Source: Alisma plantago-aquatica
Taxonomy: Eukaryota; Streptophyta; Magnoliopsida; Alismatales; Alismataceae
Assembly (NCBI GenBank): GCA_963693085.1
Contig: OY856409.1
Coordinates: 1,620,667,211 to 1,620,731,210 of the forward strand
Direction: 5' to 3'
Length of the DNA: 64,000 bases
The position numbers and the translations under genes were made by a program. Under the pieces are notes generated by a model that made no database searches, was not told the origin of the DNA, and saw only the letters and a program-made list of their open reading frames with translations. Below, one piece after another: positions 35,475-47,689 of this stretch (the first letter of the stretch is position 1; each line of letters starts with the position of its first letter).

Positions 35475-37022
35475 CTAGACCGACTCCTTGAGGAGTTAAG
35501 GTTCCATAGGAGGGCTATAGGATATTCAGTAGATTATATCAAAGGCCTTAGCCCCGCCCTGTGCATGCATCACATCAACTTGGATGAGTCTTCCAAGCCT
35601 CTGGCTCAACCCCAGAGGAAGCTGAACCAGATGCTCAAGGAGGTCGTCAAGAAAGAGGTAATAAAGCTTAGGGATGCAGGGATCATTTACCCAATCAACG
35701 ATAGCAATTGGGTAAGTCCGATCCACGTAGTGCCCAAAAAGGGCAAAATGACGGTGCTTAAGGGTGAGAAGGGCGATGGGGTGGCGGTAAGGACCGTCAC
35801 CGGCTGGAGGATGTGCATAGATTACCGAAAGCTAAATCAGGCTACAAAGAAGGATCATTTTCCGCTACCTTTTATTGACCAAGTTCTCGAAAGGTTAGCG
35901 CATCACGATTTCTTTTGTTTTCTTGATGGCTTTTCAGGTTTTTACCAGGTACCCATCTTGCCCGACGATCAAGAGAAAACAACGTTCACCTGCCTTTACG
36001 ACACTTATGCCTTCCGAAGGATGCCCTTCGGACTCTGCAACGCCCCCGCAACCTTTCAGTGATGCATGATATCGATGTTCTCAGATTTTCTAGAAGACAT
36101 CGTAGAAGTTTTCATGGATGACTTTTCCGTCTATGGGAAGGACTTCAATAGCTGTATGAAGAATCTGTCATTGGTCCTTCAAAGGTGTGAGGAGAACAAC
36201 CTAGTACTAAACTGGGAGAAGTGCCATTTCATGGTGCGGGAGGGCATCGTTCTCGGGCATAAGATCTTGAAGCGTGGGATCGAAGTGGACGCAAGCAAGG
36301 TTGAAGAAATATCTAAGCTTCCTCCACTGAGATCCGTGACGGGGGTGCGAATCTTCCTCGGGCACATGGGATATTACCGAAGATTCATCAAGGACTTCTC
36401 AAAGATTTCCAAACCGCTGTCCAATCTTCTGGTAAAAGACGCTGAATTTGTTTTCTCTAACGATTGTCTAAGTGCTTTTCAGGCCCTTAAAAACGCCTTA
36501 ATATCACCACCTATCCTTCAAGCGCCAAAATGGGGTTTACCTTTTGAGCTGATGGGCGACGCTAGCGACTACGTGGTTGGAGCAGTCCTGGGGCAAAAGA
36601 AAGACAAAAAGCACCATGTGATTTGCTACGCTAGTCGCACGTTGGACGAGGCTCAAGTAAACTACACAACAACTGAGAAAGAGATGCTCGCGATCATCTT
36701 TGCGTTTGATAAATTCAGGTCGTATCTCGTTGGAGCCAAGGTCAAGGTATACACAGATCACGGGGCTATAAAATATTTAATGCAAAAGAAAGACGCAAAG
36801 CCCAGACTGTTGAGGTGGGCCTTGCTGCTCTAAGAGTTCGACCACGAAATTATCGACAAGAAGGGCGCAGAGAATGTGGTCACAGACCACCTATCAAGAA
36901 TCATGACTGAGAGAGAGAGAGGGCCTCAAATCAACGACGGCTACGCTGATGAGGCTCTGATGTTGGCAGAAGCTCAAGAAGAAAGTTTACACTGGTTTGC
37001 AGACATCTGCAATTATCTTGCC
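35475..37022 (+). pseudogene. Reverse transcriptase and RNase H of nested Ty3 element
   Basis: It continues in the same frame after the TAG at 35472-35474. RT motifs in order: WVSPIHVVPKKGK, GWRMCIDYRKLNQATKKDHF, PLPFIDQVLERL, FCFLDGFSGFYQVP, YAFRRMPFGLCNAPATFQ, and the catalytic F-M-D-D at about 36110-36121. RNase H follows with [31 protein letters not shown] and [10 protein letters not shown]. In-frame stops: TGA 36060-36062 (after C-N-A-P-A-T-F-Q, where R is usual; CGA to TGA fits cytosine deamination), TAA 36831-36833 (CAA to TAA likely). Catalytic residues are otherwise intact. Confidence 0.92.
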
Positions 37023-38295
37023 TAAAGAGAACTGCCTCCTGACATCACGTACAATCAGAAAAAGAAGCTATTTGCAGATGTCAAAAACTACCACTGGGAT
37101 GATCCTCTCCTGTTCAGAAGATGTGCTGACAACTTATACAGGTGGTGCATCCCAAAGGAAGAGACCGCAGACATCCTGAAAGAATGCCACGCCTCCCCCT
37201 ATGATGGACACCTGGGTAGCGAGAGAACAACTGCAAAAGTGCTACAGTCAGGTTTCTATTGGCCCACCTTGTTTAAAGACGCTGCACAATTTGTGAAGGT
37301 TTGCAAAGAGTTCCAGTTTATAGGAAACATAGGGAGGAGGAATGAAATGCCAATGGCAAGTTGGATCGAAGTGGAAATATTTGACGTGTGGGGGATCGAC
37401 TACATGGGACCATTTCCCCCATCTCGGGGGTATCAATACATACTAGTGGCAGTAGATTATGTATCGAAGTGGGTAGAAGCGGTAGCCACCCAAACCTGCG
37501 ATGCCAAGTCGGTTATCAGGCTCTTCGAGAAGACCATCTTCCCTCGTTTCGGTGTACCGCGCACTGTGATAAGCGACGGAGGGTCGCACTTTGGAGAAAG
37601 ACAGTTTGAAGCACTTCTGCGCAAATACGGAGTGAGACACAAGATCGCTACACCCTACCACCCACAGACGTTAGGGCAGGTAGAGGTTTCCAATAGGCAA
37701 ATCAAGCAAATCTTGGAGAAAACTGTCAACCGAACGAGGAAAGACTGGTCCATGAAGCTTGACGACGCACTTTGGGCCTACCGTAGTGCTTACAAAACAC
37801 CCATTGGAACCACCCCCTACCGACTCATCTACGGAAAATCCTACCCCCTGCCTTTGGAATTGGAACACAAGGCCCTTTGGGCAATCAAGTTCCTAAATAT
37901 GGACCTCGACAAAGCAGGAGAAAAAAGGTTTTTTCAGCTTCAAGAGCTTGAAGAGCTGAGAATGAATGCCTACGAAAATGCAAAAATCTACAAACAGAGG
38001 ACAAAGTTGTGGCACGATACCCATCTCAGGAGAAAAGATGTAAGCGAGGGGGATAAGGTCTTATTATTCAAGTCCTCTATTCGTCTTTTCCCTGGGAAGT
38101 TGCAAACGAGGTGGTCTGTGACCGTTCACTGTGTCAAAGATATATCCATCAGGGATGATGGAGCTCTACGACAAAGACGATCTGACCAAAGCCTTTTAGG
38201 TAAATGGGCACAGGGTGAAAAGGTTCTACGAAGATGAAATGTTTGTCAGGAGAGCAGAGATCAGTCTGCAAGATATGGGTACAGTTGAGGGCTGA
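37023..38295 (+). pseudogene. Integrase of nested Ty3 element
   Basis: Same frame, after a TAA at 37023-37025. The H-H-C-C zinc segment keeps both His and the first Cys, but the last Cys is Phe (V-C-K-E-F-Q, where C-x-x-C-Q is normal). The D-D-E triad is present: W-G-I-D-Y-M, V-I-S-D-G-G, and G-Q-V-E-V-S-N. The C-terminal domain reads [19 protein letters not shown], then a frameshift between about 38105 and 38160 moves the remaining residues ([12 protein letters not shown], a stop, [15 protein letters not shown]) into another frame ending at TGA 38293. The original frame instead ends at 38237. Confidence 0.9.
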
Positions 38296-40803
38296 TCAAG
38301 ATGATCTTACACCAATCGAGCTTGTGACGCAAACCCCAACGCTACTCGGGAGGCAACCCGAGTTCTTCTTTCTTTCATAGAATAGGTTGCATGTTTATTA
38401 TAAAAAAAACTTTATGGTATGTAATAAGGCCCGAGTTAGAGCACGCGCCGAGCGTGCCGACTCTTCTGTTTTATGGGTCATCGCCGAATTTTCCGAAGAT
38501 TTGAAGAGTATTGCACTCTGAGGTCAAAGGCTTAACCCTTAGCCGATGATGTTTTACCCTTTGATTGCCCGCCTATTTTAACCGTGTCGGGCATCCGCTC
38601 AGCTGGCGCGCAAGGACCGCCCGTACCGAGCTTTGGTCTCTCGGGCTTTGCAACAGCCATGACGGTCGGCATTCCTGGGCGGCGTGCACCCTATCGTGTA
38701 TGGGAATAAATGCCCTTAAAGAGACTGATGTGACCATCGTCTCAGGAACCGCCTGACCAGTTGGCCGACGCGCGCGCCAAAGATGTCCATTTCGCCCCCG
38801 GCCGAGCTGGCTATAAATAAGAACAGATGTTTTACAGTGTCGGGCTGTCACACTTTACTCATTTTAGCCACCTGTAACGTATGCAGTAGTCCGCCCTTTT
38901 GCTCCCGTGTCGGCCAGTTGCCTTCACTGTAGTATCGGGCGATGGCTCCTATGAGCAAAGGTATAGCCCGATAAACCTCTCGCCCGACAGTCTTATCGTC
39001 CGACATGGGTTTTTCCTATCGCGCGCTGTCGATTTTGTATTGCCCAACGCAGTTAAGCGTGACATAACGGTCGATGGTGTCTTCCCGACACACCATGTCG
39101 GGCGACACGTTTTTCTTTTGTGACGTCCTGTCGAGCAGTTGCTCTTTGGTGACCTTATCGCCTGATATACCCGTATCGGGAGGTATGTTGTGTCACGTAG
39201 CCCCCCTCGTATCGCCTGATTTTGTATTGACTCGACTTTTTGTTTTGATGGACGATACCCGGATTTTCGAAATAAGTCTTGTTTTATCAAGTCTCTTTAG
39301 CATTTCCTATATAACATTTTAAATGATTAATGAACTTGATAACAGGCAGCGTTGCGGCCACAACAGAAGCAGCAACTGTCGGACAGAAACGTCACAAGCG
39401 GCCACCAACCACCAAAAAGCGAGCAAGGGAAAATTTCCTTGATTAGGTAGCCTCGAAAGAGGATCGTTTCCTTATCATAGTCTGTCTTCTATAGTAGCCT
39501 GGGGCCAACTACAGAGACAGCACGAGTACAGCCCCGGTGACTGCCGGGACAGCACAAGAGCTCTCTGTCTACCATGAGCTATTGCGCGTGTTCTGGCTGA
39601 GCTGGGAAATAAAGCGGAGGCTGAGCTTGGAAAGTGCTTTGCCGGCGACCTCTAGATGGAACCTGGGCATCCCGGTTCCAGCTACTTAATAAAGAGGAAG
39701 CAGCCACAAGTGTCCACACTTGTTGAAGCTATTTCCAAATGAGAAAGAAGGAGGCGGCAGCAAAGAAGCATATTGCAGCTTCTACAAGGCACAAGCGAAC
39801 CCGCTAAATAACCTTCACTGGACTAACATGAACTCACCCTCTTCTTCACTACTCTGGGACAGAGTATTGGATAAGTTTGGGGGGGTACCCATGTACCAGT
39901 GAAGGAGGTATAAAATTCTCTTGTGCCATTTTGCTTTTCCCCTTTATCATGTACTTGTACCCTTGCTCATATGAAAATTTTGAAAATTTTTCTTATTTTG
40001 TTCCCATGCATATGTACAAGGTTGCTATATTAGTAAAAACCTATTGCGACTTCTTGCAAAGTTTGTTTTCTTTGTACTTAATGAGAAGCAAGTTTTGTTA
40101 TATCTTTTTGATAATTCTTCTTCAAACAAACAAAAGAATATGTTTTATCTTGCCAAAAATTTCAAAAAATACAATAATCTCGCAAACAGTTAAGAGACGA
40201 GTATGGAGAAGGAAAAAGCTGCCCAAATAGTAGGAATCTCTTTGTTCCCCCTTACCCAACAAAAATCCCAAAAGAGAGAGAAGCCTTATGAGTGTGAATA
40301 AAAGCATGAGAGTTGTGCCCAATAAAAGAAAAAAAAATATATATATACACCACTTGTTTTCCAAAAGTACCCATCTTTAGGCATGGTAGATCTGGGGCAG
40401 TGGTACGTAGGATGTGAAATCACTGCTCTAAAGCCAACTGGCTTGGATTGCAGAGACCACTTGCCCGCTAACGGACCCTTACCTGGATGGACTAATGGGA
40501 TACAAGAATGAAAAACCCAAAAAGCCTTAGCCTACCCTATACACAACTTTCTGCCCCAAAAATAAAGCTGTTTGGTGTGTAATCTAACTTCAGAATCGTA
40601 CAACAAAGTCTCGCCGAAGTTGAAGAGAAAAATCTTATTTAAACAATAAGGCAGGAAAAACTAAGTCTTTTGTTTGTATTGAGACAACATTATCTTTAAG
40701 GCATTACGATCTTTGTTTCACTTTTTGAACAAGAAAGCTTTCCCGAACAGAAGAAGCATCACAAAATATAGTTTAAATATTGATTGAGGACAATCAAAAT
40801 GCT
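38296..40803 (+). other. 3' non-coding region of nested Ty3 element
   Basis: 2.5 kb between integrase and PPT without a recognisable ORF. It opens with CTACTCGGGAGGCAACCC (about 38343), typical after integrase in Athila-type elements. The part from 38430 to 39300 is GC-rich and full of CCGACA and TCGGGCGA words, like the LTRs. From 39300 it becomes a purine- and AT-rich leader-like sequence. Minus-strand open frames at 38573-38851 and 38949-39290 reflect GC bias. Confidence 0.7.
38811..38819 (+). promoter_or_regulatory. Possible internal TATA box
   Basis: CTATAAATA follows GGCCGAGCTGG, closely resembling the LTR TATA context (GGCCAGCTGAC then TATAAATA). It lies in the 3' non-coding region, 2 kb before the 3' LTR. 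It could be a second promoter or the remains of an older LTR-like segment. Confidence 0.45.
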
Positions 40804-40817
40804 AAGTTTGGGAGAGT
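40804..40817 (+). other. Polypurine tract of nested Ty3 element
   Basis: AAGTTTGGGAGAGT directly precedes the 3' LTR and follows a TTGAGGACAATCAAAATGCT word, the standard 3' end of Athila/Tat elements. Confidence 0.85.
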
Positions 40818-42605
40818 TAATAACACCAAATTTTGTGATATTTTAGACTGTTTTTCTGTTATCAAAACTGCCATTTTTAGCTATTTTCCTCTCTTTTGTA
40901 TGCACTTTCGCAATAATTGGCCAAGCAATGCTCTTAATCCAATTTTCCTATCTTTTGTAGAGTTTTCCTCATTTTTGGGCGATAAGGGCGCTCCGGCCCA
41001 TGAATAAGTCCAAGCCTGTCTCGGCCTCCCTGACGCCCGATACAACCCCAGCCCGAAATGGGTTGGGCGACACAAAGACGCTTGACAAAGAGGTGCCGCG
41101 TGAGAAGAAGCTGACGGACGACACACCTTCTACCTGACAGGCCCGACAACCCAGCTTGTCGGGCGACACAGTCACCCACTGGCAGGCACGCCGCCCGTCA
41201 CGTGACCAATAGCAGACACCTCCGCGCCGAGCTATACCTGTATCGGCCGTCCATCGACCGGCGCTTAAGGGGGCCACGTGGCGCTTCGAGCACCATGACT
41301 CCTCCAGGCCAGCTGACTATAAATAGCAGCTACAGGGAGCCAAAAAGACAGTTCGGAGTTTTAGAATTCAGACAGTTGGGAGTTGAGCTATCTTCCGAGG
41401 AGACTGCGAGAGCATACGTGTCGTGCCCCAGTGCTTGTCTCGGGCGACACTAGGTGAGCTTCTCCTCATCCCGAGAGGGAGGGGACAATTCACTTAGGAC
41501 CATCCCGGGCGACACTGTGGGCCGATATCGGCCGACGTAGATGAGCGACACAAGTGCCCGACAACAACAATGCATAGCTCTTAGCCCGACACGATATCAA
41601 ACCGATACGCTTAGCTTGTCGAGCGTGCCACCCGAGAGGGTGTGCCGCCCGACATGAGCGTATCGGCCAGGGTCCTTGAGCGATACGGTCGACAGTCGGT
41701 GCGTGCCGTCCGAGAGGGTGTGCCACCCGACACCTCTTTATCGGGCTAGGCCTCTGACCGATATCGGGCAGGAGAGCTACAACACCCTATCGTCCTTCTA
41801 CATCAAGGAGGCGACATCTATCTTTACTTTCTGTCATTTAATTCCTTACTTATGCATTGTAACTAAGACCCTTTATTTGGCTATGGAAATAGAAGATGCT
41901 TAATTACTTGCTGCTCTGTGCTTGGTACAATCTGTTGGATGATTGCTATGTTGGATATCCGAACTCTAGCTTGCATGTTTGGATCGTGTTTCGCTTAGCT
42001 AACGAATCGTGTTTTCCCGTCGCAACAGCTTCAAGAGTTGTGTTGTGGCTCTAGTGTTTGGTCCAATTCTGGAGTACGAGAGTGCCTGGAATGGAGTTTC
42101 CTTAGTGACCTTTCCAACTCTAATTTTAGTTCGGTGACCTCGAGAGGGGCGCTGATGCCTTGTTAGAGGTACCCGCTTTGAGAGGAGGGGTACATGACCG
42201 GTTCTACCGCCGCTTGTTTTACTGGAGTTTTATCCTTCATACCTCACTTTAGCTCGAGCAATATCTTTCTGTTTCTGTTGCATGAAAACCCCTAAAAACT
42301 GCTAAATGACTAAAATCTTATATCTCTCTCATAGCTCCACTTGGAGATAGTTTTCTTTGTTTTATTTGTGACATCTTACTGCTTCCCTTTTTGGGAATTT
42401 ATCTCTCTTTATACCTACCGGAGTGTAGCGTGTCGATTCCGTTTTCTCAACACTACCCCCCTTGTCCCTGTGTTTGACCCCGTATATCTGCTTCGACCCC
42501 GTAAACAAAGTTACGGGGGCCTAGAAGGATTCAGGTTTATAAATGTAAAAGCTCGACTACCTCAAATCCGCCTCCAATTTTAGGACGCGCGATTTAGGCC
42601 AGTCA
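40818..42605 (+). repeat. 3' LTR of nested Ty3 element
   Basis: Begins TAATAACACC (TG to TA change at the end), TATA at 41318-41325, ends GGCCAGTCA followed by the CATCC duplication. It aligns end to end with 31968-33759. Near 41045-41150 it differs by a few substitutions and a short deletion. Confidence 0.93.
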
Positions 42606-42610
42606 CATCC

Positions 42611-43320
42611 CCTTGAAGTTATAAGTGCCAAAAGGAAAGATGAAAGTGGTCTTCTCATGGTTGTCAGGATGAATCAAAATGTTATAGAAGCTAGAGTAAT
42701 CATAAGGATAGCAAAATAATTCATGATGTGATAGACATTCTACAACTTGATCAGGGAAGGGAAGGGGAAGTGATCTTTCCTTGTAGCCTTTGAAACTTTT
42801 TAAGTCAATGCACATCATACACCCCATGACATGCAATGGGGATGAGTTCATTCTTATCATTCTTCACAATTGTGGTGGGATGAGTTCATTCTTGTCATTC
42901 TTCACAATTGTGGTGCCACCCTTCTTTTGAACAACCTGCACTGAGCTAACCCAAGGGGAATATGAAATGGGATAGATGATTCTAGCTTTGAGATATTTTA
43001 TGACTTCTAGACATACCACCTCTTTCATACAAGATTCAATTTGTGGTGTGGGTACATATACGTCTTACATTCTTACACCTTTGGAATCAAATAGTTATAA
43101 CTATCAAATTAGTCATCTTGTATCCCATGATTGCCTTCCTTTTCTTTAGCTCATTCATCAACATGTCCTCCTGCTCTGAAGTGAGATCTGAATTAATCAT
43201 CAAGGGACAAACTTCTTTCTCATCAAGGAAAACATACTTCATCCCCTTGGGTAGGGCTTTCATCTCTGGTGCCTTGGGTGCTTCTACTTCTTCTTCAACC
43301 ACTATATCATTTTCAACTCT
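42611..43320 (-). pseudogene. Ty3 RT N-terminal part and linker of the Athila-like element
   Basis: Minus strand: MCIDLKSFKGYKERSLPLPF, DQVVECLSHHELFCYPYDYS and HPDNHEKTTFIFPFGTYNFK match the RT fingers and palm up to the exact point of insertion at 42606. Further right, APEMKALPKGMKYVFLDEKE (43087-43302) is the protease-RT linker, equivalent to LKALPEGMKYKFLDEEQ in the nested element. The catalytic D-D motif is in the other half, beyond the insertion. Confidence 0.85.
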
Positions 43321-43639
43321 TTGAATTCAACATTTGGTTACTCTTCATAGGTACATAAATGAAACTAACATTGATCAACTTGTGTGTCATCAAAATTGAA
43401 CTGTCTGAGATGGTGAGGATATGTTTGCAAGGAGTCTTCATAATTTTCACTTTCTTACTTAATCTGAGATAAATAATCAATAGTTAAGAAAAAATATTTC
43501 CTCGTGAATGCTATGCCCCTTGAACATGTCAAACACCTTGAAGTCAAGTGTCTCTCTCCCTAACCTCAAAAGAATGGTGCCCAGTTATACATTAATCAAA
43601 GCTTGGGCCATGGCTAGGAATGGGTGGGAAAATATGAGA

Positions 43640-43860
43640 GGATATCTAGGATCCTCCTTGATGTTCATGATAAAATAAATGACAAGGTATGTAGGCATCC
43701 TTGCCAACCTTGATTGCGACGTCCTCTATGATTCCCATAGGCTTTGTCATGGAGGAATGAACTAGTTGAATGGTCATGGTTGTTGGGAGTAGCTCGATGA
43801 ATCCCAATATTAATAAAAAACTATGTTGCATGATTGAGATGCTAGCACCCAAATTTTCTA
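43640..43860 (-). pseudogene. Aspartic protease of the Athila-like element
   Basis: Minus strand: M-G-A-S-I-S-I-M-Q (active-site region; the D-L before G-A-S falls in a broken stretch), TTMTIQLVHSSMTKPMGIIE, DVAIKVGKDAYIPCH. It parallels residues 266-335 of the nested element's protease. The frame is broken on both sides. Confidence 0.75.
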
Positions 43861-43864
43861 TCCC

Positions 43865-44350
43865 CTTCTTGCACTAGTTGTCAACAAGGTAGCAACCAAT
43901 GCTAAAAAATCCATGATCCTTATGCTTTTTAGACATCTTGTTGAAGACAATATATGAAGCTGTCCTATCTAGCTTCATAGTTTTGTATTCCTCAATATTG
44001 TATTTATTTATCAAGAGAGTCTTTCGATACTTTGAACATGCTGGCATCTCATAAAGGACATCCAAGAAACGGATGTCCATGTGAAGCTTGTTCATAAATT
44101 CTTTGGACCTTATGAACATGGCATCTAGCTTTGTCTACCTTATGCATGTTTGATATGGGGGCCTTGTCTTGTAAATTGTCACATCTAGTTCAACAACAAC
44201 AACATGCACCTTCTCAACATAGTTTTCCTTTCCTGTATTAATATTAACAATGATGCCATGTGCTTGTTCTTCTTTGACCATCACCATGTCATCATCACCA
44301 AAGTCAATAGGAACGATGGCTGGTGTGACTGGAGGTGGTGGCACATACAT
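43865..44350 (-). pseudogene. Gag C-terminal part of the Athila-like element
   Basis: Minus strand: SKEFMNKLHMDIRFLDVLYE, MPACSKYRKTLL and NKYNIEEYKTMKLDRTASYI correspond to the conserved segment before protease (K-F-M-D-S-I-R-K-L-H-L-E-V-P-F-L in the nested element). An acidic, valine-rich spacer lies upstream at 44135-44350. The rest of Gag and the 5' LTR are not seen; the element ends abruptly near 44400. Confidence 0.7.
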
Positions 44351-44399
44351 GTTTCGTAAATGAGTGCAGATAACCTTTAGATGCTTAGGATGTTTAATA

Positions 44400-45064
44400 T
44401 TGTTTTTAGACTACCCAAGAAGGTTCCTATAGGAGAACATAGAGAAATGGAAAAGTCAGAACAATTGTGAGTTGATAAACTTTTAATAGGCTTGCCGGTT
44501 TGAGAGCGTGGTCTACTAACCGGAAATCATGGATTTTTGAGATTGGAGGATCTTATGTATGGTAGATAACTTGTTATCTATGGAATATGGATTAGTAGGA
44601 TATGGAATCTATTGCTCTTAATTTCTAGGTTCTGAATTTATTACTCTTTATTGTATCCATGATTTTGAAGTTCCCCTAAAATTGCAATGGTTTCTGAAAT
44701 TTTGTTATTGAATGAATTGGAAACTCGGGGGGGGGTCACAACCTTGAGTGTTCACTGAAGGTGGCTTCTATTGTGATGCGGTCTCTTCTCTTGGTGAATT
44801 ATCATACTGGAAACCTAGGTGGTTCCTAGCTTGATTGGGAGGCCGTTGCACTAAGAGGCCATGGCTAACGACTACTCGAGTGCTGCTTGAAAAAGAAGCA
44901 CACTACTGCAACAAGAGTTGTCACTAGAGTTGCTTCAGGACTAGGTATAACTTTTGTTACCCTCTTTCCTAGAAACATCATTATTGACGAGATCTTGTTG
45001 ATTAGGGAATCATACATTAAAATATTTGTTTCAGCTGCCTTATTGTTGCCTCGATTTCCCAATA
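44400..45064 (+). repeat. Truncated Copia-2 5' LTR
   Basis: The last 200 bp (CTGCTTGAAAAAGAAGCACAC to TTTCCCAATA) align with the ends of both Copia-1 LTRs and stop one base before the PBS. The sequence between 44400 and 44860 aligns poorly and may be diverged LTR or other DNA. The first 1.4 kb of the LTR is missing. Confidence 0.6.
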
Positions 45065-45065
45065 G

Positions 45066-45078
45066 TGGTATCAACGCC
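45066..45078 (+). other. Copia-2 primer-binding site
   Basis: TGGTATCAACGCC, close to TGGTATCAGAGCC, placed one base after the LTR exactly as in Copia-1. Confidence 0.8.
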
Positions 45079-45202
45079 TCATCAATTTATGGTGTATCTA
45101 GATTTAAATCGATATTATCAGATTTATTTTATTTCATATGATGCGAATACTAAAAATTATTAATGTGTATATCCAATTAAATACCGAATGTGATCCAACT
45201 AT

Positions 45203-45210
45203 ATATATAC

Positions 45211-45242
<32 letters not shown>

Positions 45243-45245
45243 ATA
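45203..45245. repeat. (TA)n-(GT)n microsatellite
   Basis: Alternating TA units followed by about 12 GT units immediately to the left of the MITE. Confidence 0.9.
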
Positions 45246-45247
45246 GA

Positions 45248-46958
<1,711 letters not shown>

Positions 46959-47677
46959 TGGCTAACACAAACATGTTTTCTTTGTGATCAGTCCTTGAGA
47001 AGGACAAGATAAATGGGAACAACTTCCATGTCTGGTTCTGGAACTTGAGAATCATTCTCACTCAGGAGCACAAGCTCTATGTCCTGGAGACACCAGAGTT
47101 TGATGAACCTCCTCCCTCTATGCTTAAGGCTGACAGAGATGCTTACAAGAAGCACTCTGAAGATGTCGTTGATATCAAGTGCCTGATGTTGTGCTCAATG
47201 AACTCTGAGTTGCACAAACATCATGAGAACATGGATGTTATTGAGATGGTAACACATCTTAAGAACATGTACCAAGATCAGGCAAGGCAAGAGAGATATG
47301 ATGTCTCAAAGGTGTTGTTCAAGTGCAATATGGCTAAAGGAGATCTAGTAGGTCCTCATGTACTCAAGTTGATTGGGTATGTGGAGAACCTTGCTAGACT
47401 GGGATTTCCCTTGGGTCAAGAGTTGGCCACATATGTGATTCTACAGTAACTTCTAGAGTCATACAACCAGTTTGTCATGAACTACAACATGAATGATTTT
47501 GACAAACTGCTATCAAAATTGCTTGGCATGTTCAAGGAAGATGAAGCACATATGAAGGAGGAAAAACCCAAATCTATGATGATGATCAATAGAGGGAATT
47601 CTAAGGGCAAAGGCAAAGATAAGAAGAGTTCTAAAGTTATACACAAACTAAAGTCTTCTACACTGAAAGCTACATGA
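46959..47677 (+). pseudogene. Copia-2 gag
   Basis: From ATG 46959, with a stop and a frame change near 46986-47040. The main part is open from about 47045, interrupted by one TAA at 47447 in the same frame, to 47677. Recognisable blocks are HENMDVIEMVTHLKNMYQDQ, ARQERYDVSKVLFKCNMAKG and HVLKLIGYVENLARLGF (UBN2-type Gag), then a lysine-rich tail. Just beyond, at about 47695-47750, a degraded zinc knuckle (C-H-H-Y-H, T-G-H, R-N-C) can be read. It is better preserved than Copia-1 gag. Confidence 0.82.
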
Positions 47678-47689
47678 GGAGTGAATAAG

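Larger units (their letters stand above)
31968..42605 (+). mobile_element. Ty3 (Athila/Tat-type) LTR retrotransposon, nearly complete, Gag-deficient
   Basis: A 10,638 bp element with 1,792 bp and 1,788 bp LTRs that are almost identical, PBS, protease, RT, RNase H and integrase in one frame, a 2.5 kb 3' non-coding region and a PPT. Perfect CATCC duplications (31963-31967, 42606-42610) flank it. Four stop codons, a frameshift at the integrase end and loss of the Gag core make it non-autonomous. The PBS type and domain order place it among non-chromoviral Ty3 elements. GC content is clearly higher than in its surroundings. Confidence 0.93.
20816..44400 (-). mobile_element. Athila-like Ty3 retrotransposon, decayed, with three nested insertions
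   Basis: A minus-strand Ty3 element is readable in pieces from right to left: Gag C-terminal part (43870-44350), protease (43640-43860), a linker to RT (42611-43320), RT and RNase H remainder (30950-31962), integrase (29705-30880), then a long 3' region with Athila-type downstream ORF remnants, and a PPT and LTR start at 22760. Nested inside are a full Ty3 element in the RT (31968-42605), a Cassandra TRIM and a plus-strand LTR remnant. The right end is cut within gag, where it meets Copia-2 LTR sequence. Both outer limits are approximate. Confidence 0.75.
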
